Source of the DNA: Impatiens glandulifera
Taxonomy: Eukaryota > Streptophyta > Magnoliopsida > Ericales > Balsaminaceae
Direction of reading: 5' to 3'
Length of the DNA: 64,000 nt
Assembly: GCF_907164915.1 (NCBI RefSeq)
Contig: NC_061862.1
Location: forward strand, 32,262,628 to 32,326,627
Made by a program: the position numbers and the translations under genes. This document shows positions 46,756 through 57,480 of the stretch, one piece after another (the stretch's first letter is position 1; each line of letters begins with the position of its first letter). A model generated the notes under the pieces. It was given only the letters and a program-made list of their open reading frames with translations, had not been told where the DNA came from and ran no database searches.

Positions 46756-47376
46756 TGTTGGATAAATATTAATAATAGTTATTTCTAAATTATTATTTTA
46801 ATTTAATCATCCTGAATTATGGAATTAATTTACAACGTTCAAATTAAAGATTTACGTATATTAACAGCCAAAATCAAATCTTCAATTACCGTTACTAGTC
46901 TCTTAATTTGTGGGATTGATTTTGAATTAATTGTGATCAATTAAGATATTTAATTACCGTTACTAATCTCTTAATTTGTGTGATTGATTTGCAATAATTG
47001 TGATCAATTATTGAAAACATTTTGTCAATATATTTTTATATATCTATATATACTAGAGGTAGAAAAAGATTACAGATATACTTTTTCAAAAAGACAATCC
47101 ACATTTTCGAGAGCATCAAAAGCTATTATCTTATGTGCCTCGTTAAGCAGATTGCGGCATTAACGGGAAGAGTTGTTGAATCCTGAGAGGGAGCGTCACT
47201 AACATCTTACCGCAACGAGTAATCTAATCGAGGAGGCGAAATCTCTCTAAGGACAGTGCCCAGCACGCCTCAACTTTATCTCGATAAGTTTTCATACATG
47301 TTCATTTAGATACAATCGTTTGTGGAACTTTATTTTTCCTATTGTATCCATACAGATCTATTACTTTTTTCCAACA
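46756..47376 (+). repeat. 3' LTR of the copia element
   Basis: 621 bp, TGTTGG...CCAACA, about 16 substitutions from the 5' LTR and no length change. Confidence 0.95.
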
Positions 47377-48520
47377 ATACCTTGGAGTACCCCTGTCATC
47401 AAAGCAACTCTGATATAATCACTTCAGTGAACTGTTAGTAAGGTTAGAAATTTTGTCTTAGGTTGGGCTACAAAAACTATCTTAAGCAAGTAGAATCGAT
47501 CTCGTTAAGAGAGTAATCTTTGGAATTATTGGCTACTAGGCACAATAGATAGTCATCCTAAAGAAAGTAATGGTTGAACTGGATACAATCATGAGAGATT
47601 ACGTCTATGAAACATAAGGCAGAGGAGGCAAATAGGTCAAATGGGAGGAAGTTTGCACTCTCATAGAAGAAAGCAGACTAGGAATAAAAAGTTGTGTTGA
47701 GTGGAACAAAACCGTCACCATCAGGAACCTATTGGCGTTGGAGCAGAAATCGGACTCCCTGTGGGTCAAATGTGTGCATACAAGATTTATGAAAGAAGAG
47801 CAGAGTATCTGGACACGAAACATCAATGAAAGATTAGAATGTTCATTGAAGAAGATCTTAAAAACAAGAAAAGATGTCTTTCAATTGGTACAAACCACAA
47901 TTGGAAATGGAAGAGGGGCACTATTTTGGCATGATCCTTGGCGGGATAATATCCCCATTATGTTCAAAGAAGAAATGCAAGGAAGTAGAGTTAGAAGAGA
48001 ATTCATCAAGTACTCATTTAGAGACGTCTATGAAAGTAGATGTGATTCGCTTTTGAGCCATAGTCTAGAAGGTGATAGAATCCTAAACCTAATGAGACAT
48101 AAGCAACTCAATGAAAGAAATGATGAAATATGCTAGAAAATAAAAATTAATGAGAAGTTCATTACAGGAAAGGCATGGGAAATAGTTAGAACAAGAGGGA
48201 CAGGAAGTAGATTGATATAATGTGGTATGGTTTCCAAAGATTATTCCTCGTCACCAATTTATTATTTGGCTGGTATACAGGAAAAGGTTGATAACAAAAG
48301 ACATAATTTGAAAATACATAAACATTTCTCACAACTATGTCTTATGTTCGGGAGTTGAGGAAAGCATAAAACATGTATTTGGGGAATTCTCTTTTGTAAT
48401 ACAAATCTAGAGGAGGTATGTTGCAAACATGAACATCATCAACTTTCCAAGAACATGGGAAGAAATCCAAGAGTGGACGAAGAATAAAGCAAAAGAAAGA
48501 TCCTCTATGTAAGTATGCCG
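47377..48520 (+). pseudogene. LINE ORF2: RT thumb and C-terminal zinc-finger region
   Basis: Resumes the LINE frame directly after the copia target duplication with YLGVPLSSKQL, then, after shifts, a long frame (47732-48136) containing SDSLWVKCVHTRFM and GNGRGALFWHDPWRDNIPI. These are the standard blocks between RT and the zf-RVT domain ('G.G....FW.D.W'). Weak zf-RVT traces follow near 48210-48450 in broken frames. Confidence 0.85.
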
Positions 48521-48937
48521 AAATGTTATTTTGGAGTAGTAATCAATAATATCTAGAAAGAATGAAAATCAAGAACTCACAGTGGAAGAAGTTGAACTGT
48601 TGAAAATATTTGGGGAAATATAACTTCAGATGAAAATGCACTCATTCAATCTTGGAGAGGAAACGAAAGGAACGAAAAGAATAGAAAGCTATGTCAGATA
48701 TGAGATATTTTGTTTGAGAAAGTCACAAGTAGAATCAAAGTAAATAACGTTATATGCGCTAATTAATTGTTATTGTTGATGTCTGTAATTCAGTTTTTGT
48801 TTTACTGTCAAATATAGAAATTGTCTAGATCTGATCTTAAATTTTATATTTTTTTCCTCTCTTTTGGTTTTTTTTTTTTTTTTAATAAAATAGCACTAAA
48901 CTGTTTTTCCAAAAAATATATATATAAATAATATAAA

Positions 48938-48979
<42 letters not shown>

Positions 48980-48992
48980 TAATATATAAAAT
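48521..48992. other. LINE 3' end and TA microsatellite
   Basis: 48780-48920 has the T-rich tail typical of plant L1 (TTTTGTTTTACTG, a T run at 48867-48886, AATAAAATAG, CCAAAAAA). It is followed by a (TA)n microsatellite at about 48942-48976. The neprosin stop codon lies only 16 bp beyond. Confidence 0.7.
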
Positions 48993-50852
48993 TTATGGAC
49001 ATTTGGAAGAATGTCCGTAACCTCCATAATAAAAATAAACCCCCCAATCCTTTTTCCTTTTGAAAATACTTGGAAATTTTAAGTTATAACAATTAGAGTT
49101 TGAGATAATTTCTTTAAGAGACCAATGATAAGGAGTCTTCCATTCGTTTGGCTCCTTCATGACTTGAAGATTGCGGACATGACTAGCTATTTTGTAATAT
49201 CTAGGAAATGCCCCCATACCCATCTGAGTAGTCGTGTGGTACTCATGACGTGAAGGTTTTGAGTAGACATCTCCGCCCCATAAAATTTGATTGGCGTTTG
49301 CACCTAAATTGCTGAAAAGATCATGTGGCCAATATCCTATTGTTTCATTGTCCACTTTGAGCCACCAGTCACCTGTTTGCTTTGCCTGTCACGTTGACAT
49401 AAAATAGAGTGCAATGATATGTTTGATTTTTTGGATTATTTAAATAATTCAAAAGCCGAACAAGACGGCGTAAGGGTCTTAATTAGTAGGTAAGTAAGGG
49501 TTTAATCTTAAATAAGCCCCTGACTATCTTATACATCATATCAAGACCTAGCTAGACTTAAAGGATTATGACATAATTCTAGAAATTTCATTTCAAACCT
49601 TGTAGATAGAAATTTGTATCTCGGTCAGTATTCTATTGTCGACCAATTTGGAATTTATCGGTAAATATAGGGGTGCGCCGATGGCAAATGTTTGGCTTGT
49701 TTGCACGAAGCCAGGGCATATGAGATTATAACATCCTGTACCGTTATAGACAGTATTCTGCATTGCCGGATAAACTAGGTTACTAGGCAAATTTCAACAT
49801 TGAATAATGTTACATGCAATAATAATCTTAAAATAACACCCATTATATTGGAATAGTATAGAGAGAACTCACTGTCCAATATATGAAAAACCTTGTTTTA
49901 TTGTCTCCATACATGTGGGGATGGACCTAAGGAATTAAATTAAATTAATTAAATAAGCTATGTATATAAATAATGTTTTGACATAAAATGTTCAATTGAG
50001 TTTTGTACTTACTATCCAACCGGCTTCAACAGAGTTTGATTTCGGTGTGCCAAGATCAGTTGCGAGCCAAAGTTGCACTGAACTGAAATCACCTTCCTCA
50101 GTTCGAGGTTTTGCAACACTGAATATTGCAGAACCTCCGTAGTAGTTTCCTTTTTTATTCGAGACCATTGCATGCTAGCATTTTTATTTGTTATATTAAA
50201 TTATTTAATAAAATATAATTTAAAATATAAAAAAATTATAATACCTCATGATTCCTAAATGCAACATTTTTGATGGCTGGAAGTGAATGAAACGAGGAAG
50301 TTTGACGTCTACGGGATCTTAGAATAGGGACTGTTTGAAATGGGCATTCTCCATATATATGCCAGTCCTGAACAAACTTATTCTTGGGGAAATAGTTATC
50401 CCTTTTCATCTATAAACATTATTTAATTAGCTTAATCTTATAATATAATTAAAATTAAATCTTGATTAAAATTAGAATTCCGATTACGAACCAAGAATTT
50501 AGGAAATAATTTCTTGTGGTATATAATGTACCTGCTCCAAGTTAAGATCGAGTTGCGAGCTCTTAATAAATGGATTGTCAAAACTGATTTGTTTGTAGAT
50601 ATTAACACAATCGATAATATCTCCGTAGTCGGTCTGCATATCATCATAAAAGATTTTATTGTATAACCTTCATGTTGAAACTGAAAAGATATAAATGATG
50701 ATGAAGATGGTGATGACCTCGATGGTTTTAACAGTTCCTTTGGATTTTGACAAGTACATAAATGTTGTAGTGGCCTCTGTAAATCCATGGTGTAACAAAT
50801 GGGCTATGACTATTAACCCAAATGCAGAGATCAATGCAAGAAAATTCATCAT
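48993..50852 (-). CDS. Neprosin-domain protein (DUF239 with DUF4409 propeptide), seven exons
   Basis: Predicted secreted glutamic-peptidase-family protein. Exons: 50852-50718, 50633-50532, 50409-50245, 50174-50013, 49926-49873, 49757-49599, 49385-48993. All introns are GT-AG and phase 0, giving 389 residues without a stop, the normal family length. Residues 1-27 are a signal peptide (FLALISAFGLIVIAHLL). The activation peptide follows (GDIIDCVNIYKQ, SFDNPFIKSS), then the neprosin domain: YYGGSAIFSV, VEAGW, HMYGDNKTRFFIYW, GCYNLICPGFVQTS, GDWWLKV, IGYWP, WGGDV, TTTQMG and a terminal YGGYGHSSKCP. From memory the active-site glutamates lie in the 'EAGW' and 'WGGEV' motifs: Glu184 is present, but the second is Asp298. 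A TATA box lies 52 bp upstream. Many plant paralogues are described only by domain, so a substrate cannot be named. Confidence 0.94.
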
Positions 50853-50902
50853 TTTTAGAAAATATTCAAGGAGGATTCATTCTTTGAGAGTCATTGGCGG
50901 TC

Positions 50903-50913
50903 GATTATATAAG
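50903..50913 (-). promoter_or_regulatory. TATA box of the neprosin gene
   Basis: CTTATATAATC on the minus strand, about 50-60 bp upstream of the start codon. The same word is kept in the duplicated copy (GTTATATAAG on the plus strand at 54181-54190) at the same distance from its dead ATG, which supports a promoter role in the ancestor. Confidence 0.65.
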
Positions 50914-50989
50914 ATTTCTAGAGCTTCCTTGTGTTTTAAATCTATTAATTGTAAGAACAAAAAGAAGAAAATACAGACTTGATACGGTG

Positions 50990-53900
50990 TTTAGACATTA
51001 ATTATACATTTTCTTTTAAAAACAAATTAATTGCATCATAATAAAATATAATCTAATCTAATGGAAGGACATTTCTTTTTCTTTTATTTAAAAAAAAAAT
51101 ACGATTTACATAATATTATATAAATTATAAAGGGATAAAACTTCCCTTTGTTCTCAAAAATAAGATTTACCTTCTTGAATCTTTTTTAAAAAATAAATTA
51201 ATTAAGATATACAACTTATAAAGGAATGAAAAAAATAGCAAAATCTTTTGCGAAAATAAAAACTCAAACAAACATATCAAGAAATTCAATATATCATAAA
51301 ATCATATATTTATAAAATATTATCAAAAATATTAAAATATAATTATAATTATATTAATTATAAATTTAATATAATATATATATATTATACCTAAACAATG
51401 TAATTTAATATATATCATTTAATATAATATCTTTATATTTTAACATAATATTATAGTCATGTTTTCATTTCAGAGCACATAGAATGATAGTCTAGTTATT
51501 TTTAGCATGATAGTCTAGTTATTTTTAGCTTTATCCAAGGTTATTTTAGCTATTTATATAAAACTCTACTAATTTATTATCATATATTTTTTTCAATAAT
51601 AATTTTTTTTAAGATATTTTGTTGATGTTTTTATTTTATTCATTTATCATATACTCGCAATTTTTTTTTCATTTTTTTTCGACTAAGGGTTAAAATATTA
51701 TCGAAATTATCGTTATATCAAAAATATTGTACCGTAAAATATTAAAAATATTGATTTTTTCAGCAAACCGAAAAAACTGTAATGTATAATACCGATACCG
51801 AAATTATTGGTAAGAAAGTAAATGTACGAGATTATCAAAATTTCAGTATATCGATATATATACCAAAACAATATTTATAAATTAAATATATATATATAAT
51901 ACTTATTAGAAAATAAATAATTACTACTTAAATTTTAAATAATTATACTTTAATTTCTAAATTTAGAAATTATATCATGAATGCGTTATAGAAATTTTAG
52001 TAAGATCAAACGTTTATCAACGAATCAACCAATTTTAGTAAATTTATTTTTTTATCCAAACATATTTTAATAATTTTTATGATGATTTAATTATAAAATA
52101 TAATTTTTGAACATAAAAATAATAATTATACAGTAATGTTATTCATATATACCATTCATAGACATATATTAAACTAATTTTATTTCATAATAATGTATGT
52201 TTTTTTTTTTTAAATAAACCCAATAGAGTCTATTATATTGTTAAGTTAATCTAAAATGCAAAAAATTTAAAACACACGAGTTCATAACTTGAAAAAAAAG
52301 TAAAAAAAAAATCAAAACAAAAAACTCAGTGTAACTCCTAAATAGTGCAGAGGTATATTTTGGGAACCGTGTGAAAATAATACAAAAGAGTTATTTGATT
52401 AAAGAATTCAACTAATCGGAATATACAATTACTTACAAGTTGAGATTCCAGACATTTTTGGAAGTACCAAGAGTTGAAAATCACCTATTAAAAATTGTAA
52501 GTTGAGTCCACTCTACGAAGGTGATAAAAATTAAATCATATACAAGACGATCGGATAAGAAAGTATTTTGTTCCACACACATTTAAACCAGAAATATGTG
52601 AAATAAAATTAACAAAGTATGTTATTTAGATATAAAGGGTATACACTGATAACATATCGAAATAAATGTATACCAAAATTAATGTACGATAAACATATAA
52701 ATTTTTTTATGCCAAAACTTTAGTAAAATATAAGATATGGATAAAAAAATTAAGGTATGCCGTGTCGACTCACCCCTAATTTCACCCTAACATTCAATGT
52801 CTATGATATTTTACCTTCTATGTTGGTTTATATCTTAATACTCAGTTATTCCGGTGTTTGATAGATCTTAATACTCACAAGTAACTTCGTAGTTATTTTT
52901 TGTTATTATTTACCACAATATTTAATGTCGGTAAGATTTTACATTGTTCGCTAATCTATTAGTAAACACAATATTATCTTGTTCTATTTTTTTTATAATT
53001 CTCAACACTCACAAGTTTATTCAGTTTGAAAAACATATTATTATCATTTCACAATCTCGTCTTCAACCTTCAATTGTCAAATATTTTTCATATTGAATTT
53101 AAAGAGGATTGTTATCGTATAGAATAATATATTTGTAAAATATTATTAATATATTATAATATTATGATAACATTATATTAGTCCTTATAAGTTTAATCTA
53201 ATGTCTAGATAAATTTTTATTTAAAACAAAATAAATTATATCATTGAAAAAAATCTAATACTTTTGGAAGAACAATTTTTTTATTTTGTTTAAAAAAAAT
53301 ACGATTTACATAATTTTATATAAATTATAAAGGAAAAAAAATAATTTATTTTCAAAATAAGATTTACATTCATGGACATTTAAAAAAAAATATTAAGATT
53401 TACATAATTTTATATAAATTGTGAAGCAATGAAAAAAAAGGCAACATGGTATTCTATGAAAATGAAAACTCAAACAAACATGTTAAGAATACTAAAAACA
53501 ATTTTTAGATTGTCTCAACATTTACCAAGAATTCAATTATTAAAGTATTAAAATATTTCTCCAATATTTTTGAATAATCTGTTGTCCCATTTCTCCAATG
53601 TTAATAATTAGAATTTCAACTCATAATATGGTTCTCGTCTTCATCTAACAATTTTTATTTATAACTCTAATATATATTTATTACTAATAATTTCAATTAT
53701 ATATAAAATCAATTCTAAAATAGAACAATTCTTTATTATCAATTTTGTTTCTATGTTTTTTTTCATTTAAAACTGACCCTAATTCTTTTTAAGAACCTTA
53801 TGAACTCTAAATGTTTTAAGTTACAGTGTCACCAACCAAATTATTAAAATCCAATTCCCAAGTAATTAATAAATCAAGATCAATAAAACACTTAGAGTCT

Positions 53901-53990
53901 ACAAACTAACGGACTAGGTACTATTCTGTTGTCCCAAAAATCGAGGTCAGGAAACACTGAGTTCAATGTCATAGAAATTAATGATGACGA
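50990..53990 (-). repeat. Upstream segment of the neprosin gene, duplication unit A
   Basis: Non-coding, very AT-rich. It aligns in order with unit B (53992-56860) at an offset of about 3.25-3.3 kb. Anchors: TTTACATAATATTATATAAATTATAAAG (51107/54372); CTCAAACAAACATATCAAGAAAT (51263/54503); AAAATCACCTATTA (52479/55797); GATATGGATAAAAA (52735/56066); AACATTCAAT (52789/56122); AAAACACTTAGAGTCTACAA (53886/56769). No open frame of note. Confidence 0.8.
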
Positions 53991-53991
53991 C

Positions 53992-54126
53992 CTTTATGGT
54001 TTTAACAGTTCTTTCGGGTTTTGTCAAGTTCATAAATGTTACAGTGGTCTATGTTAATACATGGTGTAACAAATGGGCTATGGTTATTATCCTAAATGTA
54101 GAGATCAATGCAAGAAAATTCATCAT
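53992..54126 (-). pseudogene. Dead duplicate of neprosin exon 1
   Basis: Same length (135 bp) as the live exon 1, with start codon pair, signal-peptide codons (MMNFLALIS, IAHLLHH) and the exon-end donor (AAAG/GTCGTC) preserved. A TAG stop replaces the Glu codon after about 25 residues, and other substitutions alter the hydrophobic core. The intron diverges from the live gene within a few bases, and exons 2-7 are absent, so only the promoter and exon 1 were duplicated. The TATA word upstream is kept. Confidence 0.9.
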
Positions 54127-54629
54127 TTTTAGAAATGCATTCAAGGAGAGGATTTATTCTATGAGAGTAATTGGTGGTGGGTTATATAAGACTTCCTTAT
54201 GTTTAAATATATTAATTGTAAAAACAAAAAGAAGAAAATACACACCTGATTTGATCCCATGGTGTTTAGGCATTAATTATACATTTTCTTCTAAAAAAAT
54301 TAATTGCATCATAATAAAATAATCTAATATTTTCGAAAAAAAAATTCTTTTTCTTTTGTCTTAAATAAAATATTTACATAATTTTATATAAATTATAATG
54401 AGATAAAACTTCTTTTTGTTTTAAAATTTAATATTTACCTTCATGGATCTTTTAAAAAAAATAACAGTGTTTTACAAAAAAAAAAAAAAAAAAAAAATAA
54501 CTCAAACAAACATATCAAGAAATGATCTAGAACTGTGTAATTCAATATACCAGTTCAATTGAATAATATATTTATAAAATATTATCAAGATATTAATATA
54601 TAATAATTATATTAATTTAATTATACGTT

Positions 54630-55304
54630 TAGGTAGCGTTTGTTATTAAGTATTAGTTATATAGGTATTAATTGTAGGGGTTATAAATTGTAAAGAGGTA
54701 TTAAGAGGTATAAATTATATATGTTATTTGTATTTGGTTGAAAGTATAAGAGTGTATAAATTGTATAGATTTTATAATTTTGTGTTTGGTTGGTAATATA
54801 AAAATGTTGTATAAAATGTAAAAGACATTTTTGCCCTTTATATTTATATAAATTTAATTTAATTGTTAAATTAATATTTACTTTCTTTTTATTTCTCTAT
54901 TTATGTATTTTTTTTTATTATTACTTAATCTTATCTGAATCTATATGTTGTTAAATATGAGTTTAGATGAAAGCCGAGAAAAAAGGTTTCCGATGAGAGA
55001 AAGATGAATGAAAAATGAGAAAGTATTAATAGACGAAGAGGTGTACGAAGTTTTAGAGAACAGAGGTTTCAAAGATAATAAAACTTTAAGATAATAAAAA
55101 TGTAAGGGTAAATATGGAAACGTTTTTTTATCCTTCTTTGTAACTGGTTTGACTAGGTACAAGCTAGTACCTAGTTTAATGTATAAGTTATATAACATTT
55201 AATACTATTTATATAAAATACTTTAACCAAACATCACATCTAATTTCCTGTTAATATTTTTATACTATATCTACATGTTAGTACTTGTCAACAAACATAG
55301 CCTA
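54630..55304. mobile_element. MITE-like element with short inverted ends
   Basis: Present in unit B and absent from units A and C at the same place. The left end is TAGGTAGCGTTTGTTA; the right end, read inverted, is TAGGCTATGTTTGTTG (mismatches in the middle). It is about 675 bp, has no significant coding capacity and includes related inner words (TTTGTATTTGGTTG, AACCAAACATCACA) in opposite orientation. The flanking target duplication is ambiguous because the site is TTTA/TAAA. Superfamily not determined (hAT- or Harbinger-type ends are both possible). Confidence 0.6.
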
Positions 55305-56859
55305 AATATAATATCTATATAAATTTAGATTTTTTTTTTAGAAGATTTGATGTTAGTTTAATTATAAAAATAAAATAAAAAATAATTATAATATAATATT
55401 ATTTCATATATTTAATTCTTAGACATATATGAACTAATTTTATTTCACTACCAAATATTTTTTTCTTTTAGAATAGACCCAATCAAATCTAATATGTAGT
55501 CAATTTTATCTCAAATAAAAAGAATAGACCCAATCAAATCTAATATGTAGTCAATTTTATCTCAAATACCAAATACAATGAAATTTGACACACAAGAGTT
55601 CACAACCCGAAGAACAGTAAGAATAACTTCAAAACAAAAACTTCTTCTAACTCCTAAACAAGGTAGAAGTATATTCGAGAGAGCTGTGAAAAGAAGACAA
55701 GTGTTAGTTGATGAAATGCAACTAATCATGATATAGAAGATTACAAGTACTATAAAGTTGAGATTTTAGCCATTTTTAGACGTAATAGAGGATTGAAAAT
55801 CACCTATTATAAATGTGTAAGTTGAGTCCTCTCTATAAAAGAAGTAAGTGTGATATAGTCAAATCATATTAACGAATGAGACGATAGAGCAAGAAAGTGT
55901 TTTATTCCACACACTTTTAAACTAAAAATGTGTGAAGTAAAATTAACAGAGTTTGTTTTTTAGGTATGAAGGGTATTTATCGATAACATACCGAAAATCA
56001 AGGTATACCGAAATTAATTTACGATAAAATTATGCATTTTATAATACCGAAACTCTTAGTAAGTATAAGATATGGATAAAAAGTTAAGGTATATCGTACC
56101 AACTTACCCTTAATTTCATACTAACATTCAATTTCTATGAGATTCTACCTTCTCTGTTGGTTTATTTAGTCAATATACAGTCCTACCTTATAGTCCTTTT
56201 TTATGTGGTTTCACCACAAAATTTTATTTTGTTAAGATTTTATATTCTTTGCTGATTTGTTAGTAAACACACTATTATCTCGTCCCATTTTTTTTATTTT
56301 TTTTTGTTAATCTCAACACTCATGAGTTTAAAAAGGCATAACATTATCGTACAGAATAATAAACTAATAAAATATTATCACAATATTATAATAGTGTGAT
56401 AATATTGTTATATTAATTTTTTATAAGTTTATTGTAATGTCTATATATTATACATAAATCATTATTTAAAACAAAATGAGTTGCATGATTTAATATTTTG
56501 GAAGGATATTTTGTTTAAAAAAAATTAATTTACATAATTTTATGTAAATTATAAATGGATAAAAATTTCTTTTAGTTTTCAAAATTTAATATTTACATTT
56601 ATGGACCTTTAAAAAAAAAAATAAGATTTACATAATTTTATATAAATTATAAAGGAACAAAACAAAAATAGCACACTCTTCTACGAAAATATAAAAATTC
56701 ACACAAACATATCAAGAACACGACAAACAATATTTTCGTAGTCAATTAATAAATCAAGATCACTTAATAAAACACTTAGAGTCTACAACCAACTATCGAA
56801 TTAGGTACTATCCTCTTGTCTCGAAAATCGAGGTACAGAAACAACATATTAGAGTTCAA

Positions 56860-57480
56860 TATTTATAAGATATTATTAAAATATTATAATATTGTAATGA
56901 TATTATATTAGTTATTCATAAATTTAATGTAATTTCTATATATTATATATAAATTATATATTTACATATTATTTAATATAATATTTTTCTATTATAACAT
57001 AATATTAGAGTCAAATTTTTGCAATAGAGCACACACAATCATAATCTAGTTTTATGGTGTCTCCATTAATTAATTATTTATGGAGGGATCTAAATCTTTA
57101 ATAATTTATTATTATATAATTTTATAATAATTTTTTTAATATATTTTTGTTGATGCTTTTATTTTATTCAATTATCATAGACACATAGTACTTTTTTAGT
57201 TGTTTGTTCACCCAAACATTCAATTTCAAGGAAATTCTATCTTTTTGCTAGTCTATTTAGTCAATACATAGTCATTCCATTGTTGGATAGATCTCAACAC
57301 TCACGAGTAACTTCGTATTTCTTTTTAGTTATTATTTCACCCCAAATTTAACATCGATAAGATTCTACCTTCTTCATTGATTTATTAGTAGACACACCTT
57401 CATCCTGTTGTTTAATGAAGCTCAACATTCATGAGTTAATCCAATTTGAAGAACATAACATTATCCTTTCACAATCTAAT
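56860..57480. repeat. Partial third unit of the same duplication
   Basis: Parallels unit A in two parts with the middle deleted. The first is ACATAATATTA.AGTCA...AGAGCACA and TTGTTGATG.TTTTATTTTATTCA.TTATCATA (57000-57180, like 51440-51650). The second is CCAAACATTCAAT, TAGATCTCAACACTCACGAGTAACTTCG, GATTTATTAGTA and TTTCACAATCT (57210-57475, like 52785-53055). No exon-1 copy remains. Confidence 0.65.

Larger units (their letters stand above)
41588..47376 (+). mobile_element. Ty1/copia retrotransposon with 621-bp LTRs
   Basis: LTRs at 41588-42208 and 46756-47376 are both exactly 621 bp, start TGTTGG and end CCAACA. By eye they differ at about 16 positions without indels (about 97.4% identity). 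Target duplication: ATACT before and ATACC after, one mismatch, inside the LINE. The internal order gag, protease, integrase, RT, RNase H is that of copia. A purine stretch GTGGGGAT precedes the 3' LTR. No obvious initiator-tRNA-Met primer site follows the 5' LTR (ATCTTAGAGAGAGATC). Multiple stops, shifts and two lost integrase catalytic residues make it non-autonomous. Confidence 0.97.
35262..48920 (+). mobile_element. L1-type LINE carrying two nested insertions
   Basis: A GC-richer 5' region (about 35340-35640) is followed by ORF1 remnants (36930-38120), an interrupting LTR block (38124-39606), ORF2 endonuclease and RT (39608-41587), a complete copia element (41588-47376), and the ORF2 C-terminal part (47377-48520). 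The 3' end is typical of plant L1: TTTTTAATAAAATAGCACTA...CCAAAAAA at 48880-48920. Removing the copia element rejoins the RT motif 'VKYLGVPL' in frame, which proves the nesting. All ORFs have stops and shifts. The LINE 5' boundary is set only by where gypsy homology ends, and no target duplication was found. Confidence 0.85.
53992..56860 (-). repeat. Duplication unit B of the neprosin upstream region
   Basis: Second copy of the promoter plus upstream segment. It carries an inserted 675-bp MITE-like element (54630-55304) and a 24-A run (about 54475-54498). Its far end repeats AATAAATCAAGATCA...GGTACTAT (56744-56810), matching the far end of unit A (53870-53930). A 51-bp direct duplication lies inside at 55461-55565 (AGAATAGACCCAATCAAATC twice). 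Confidence 0.8.

Noticed and set aside
50695..50982. Plus-strand 95-codon frame, similar to one at 53981-54322
   Set aside because: Both are antisense to neprosin exon 1 and its dead duplicate; the similarity is due to the duplication.
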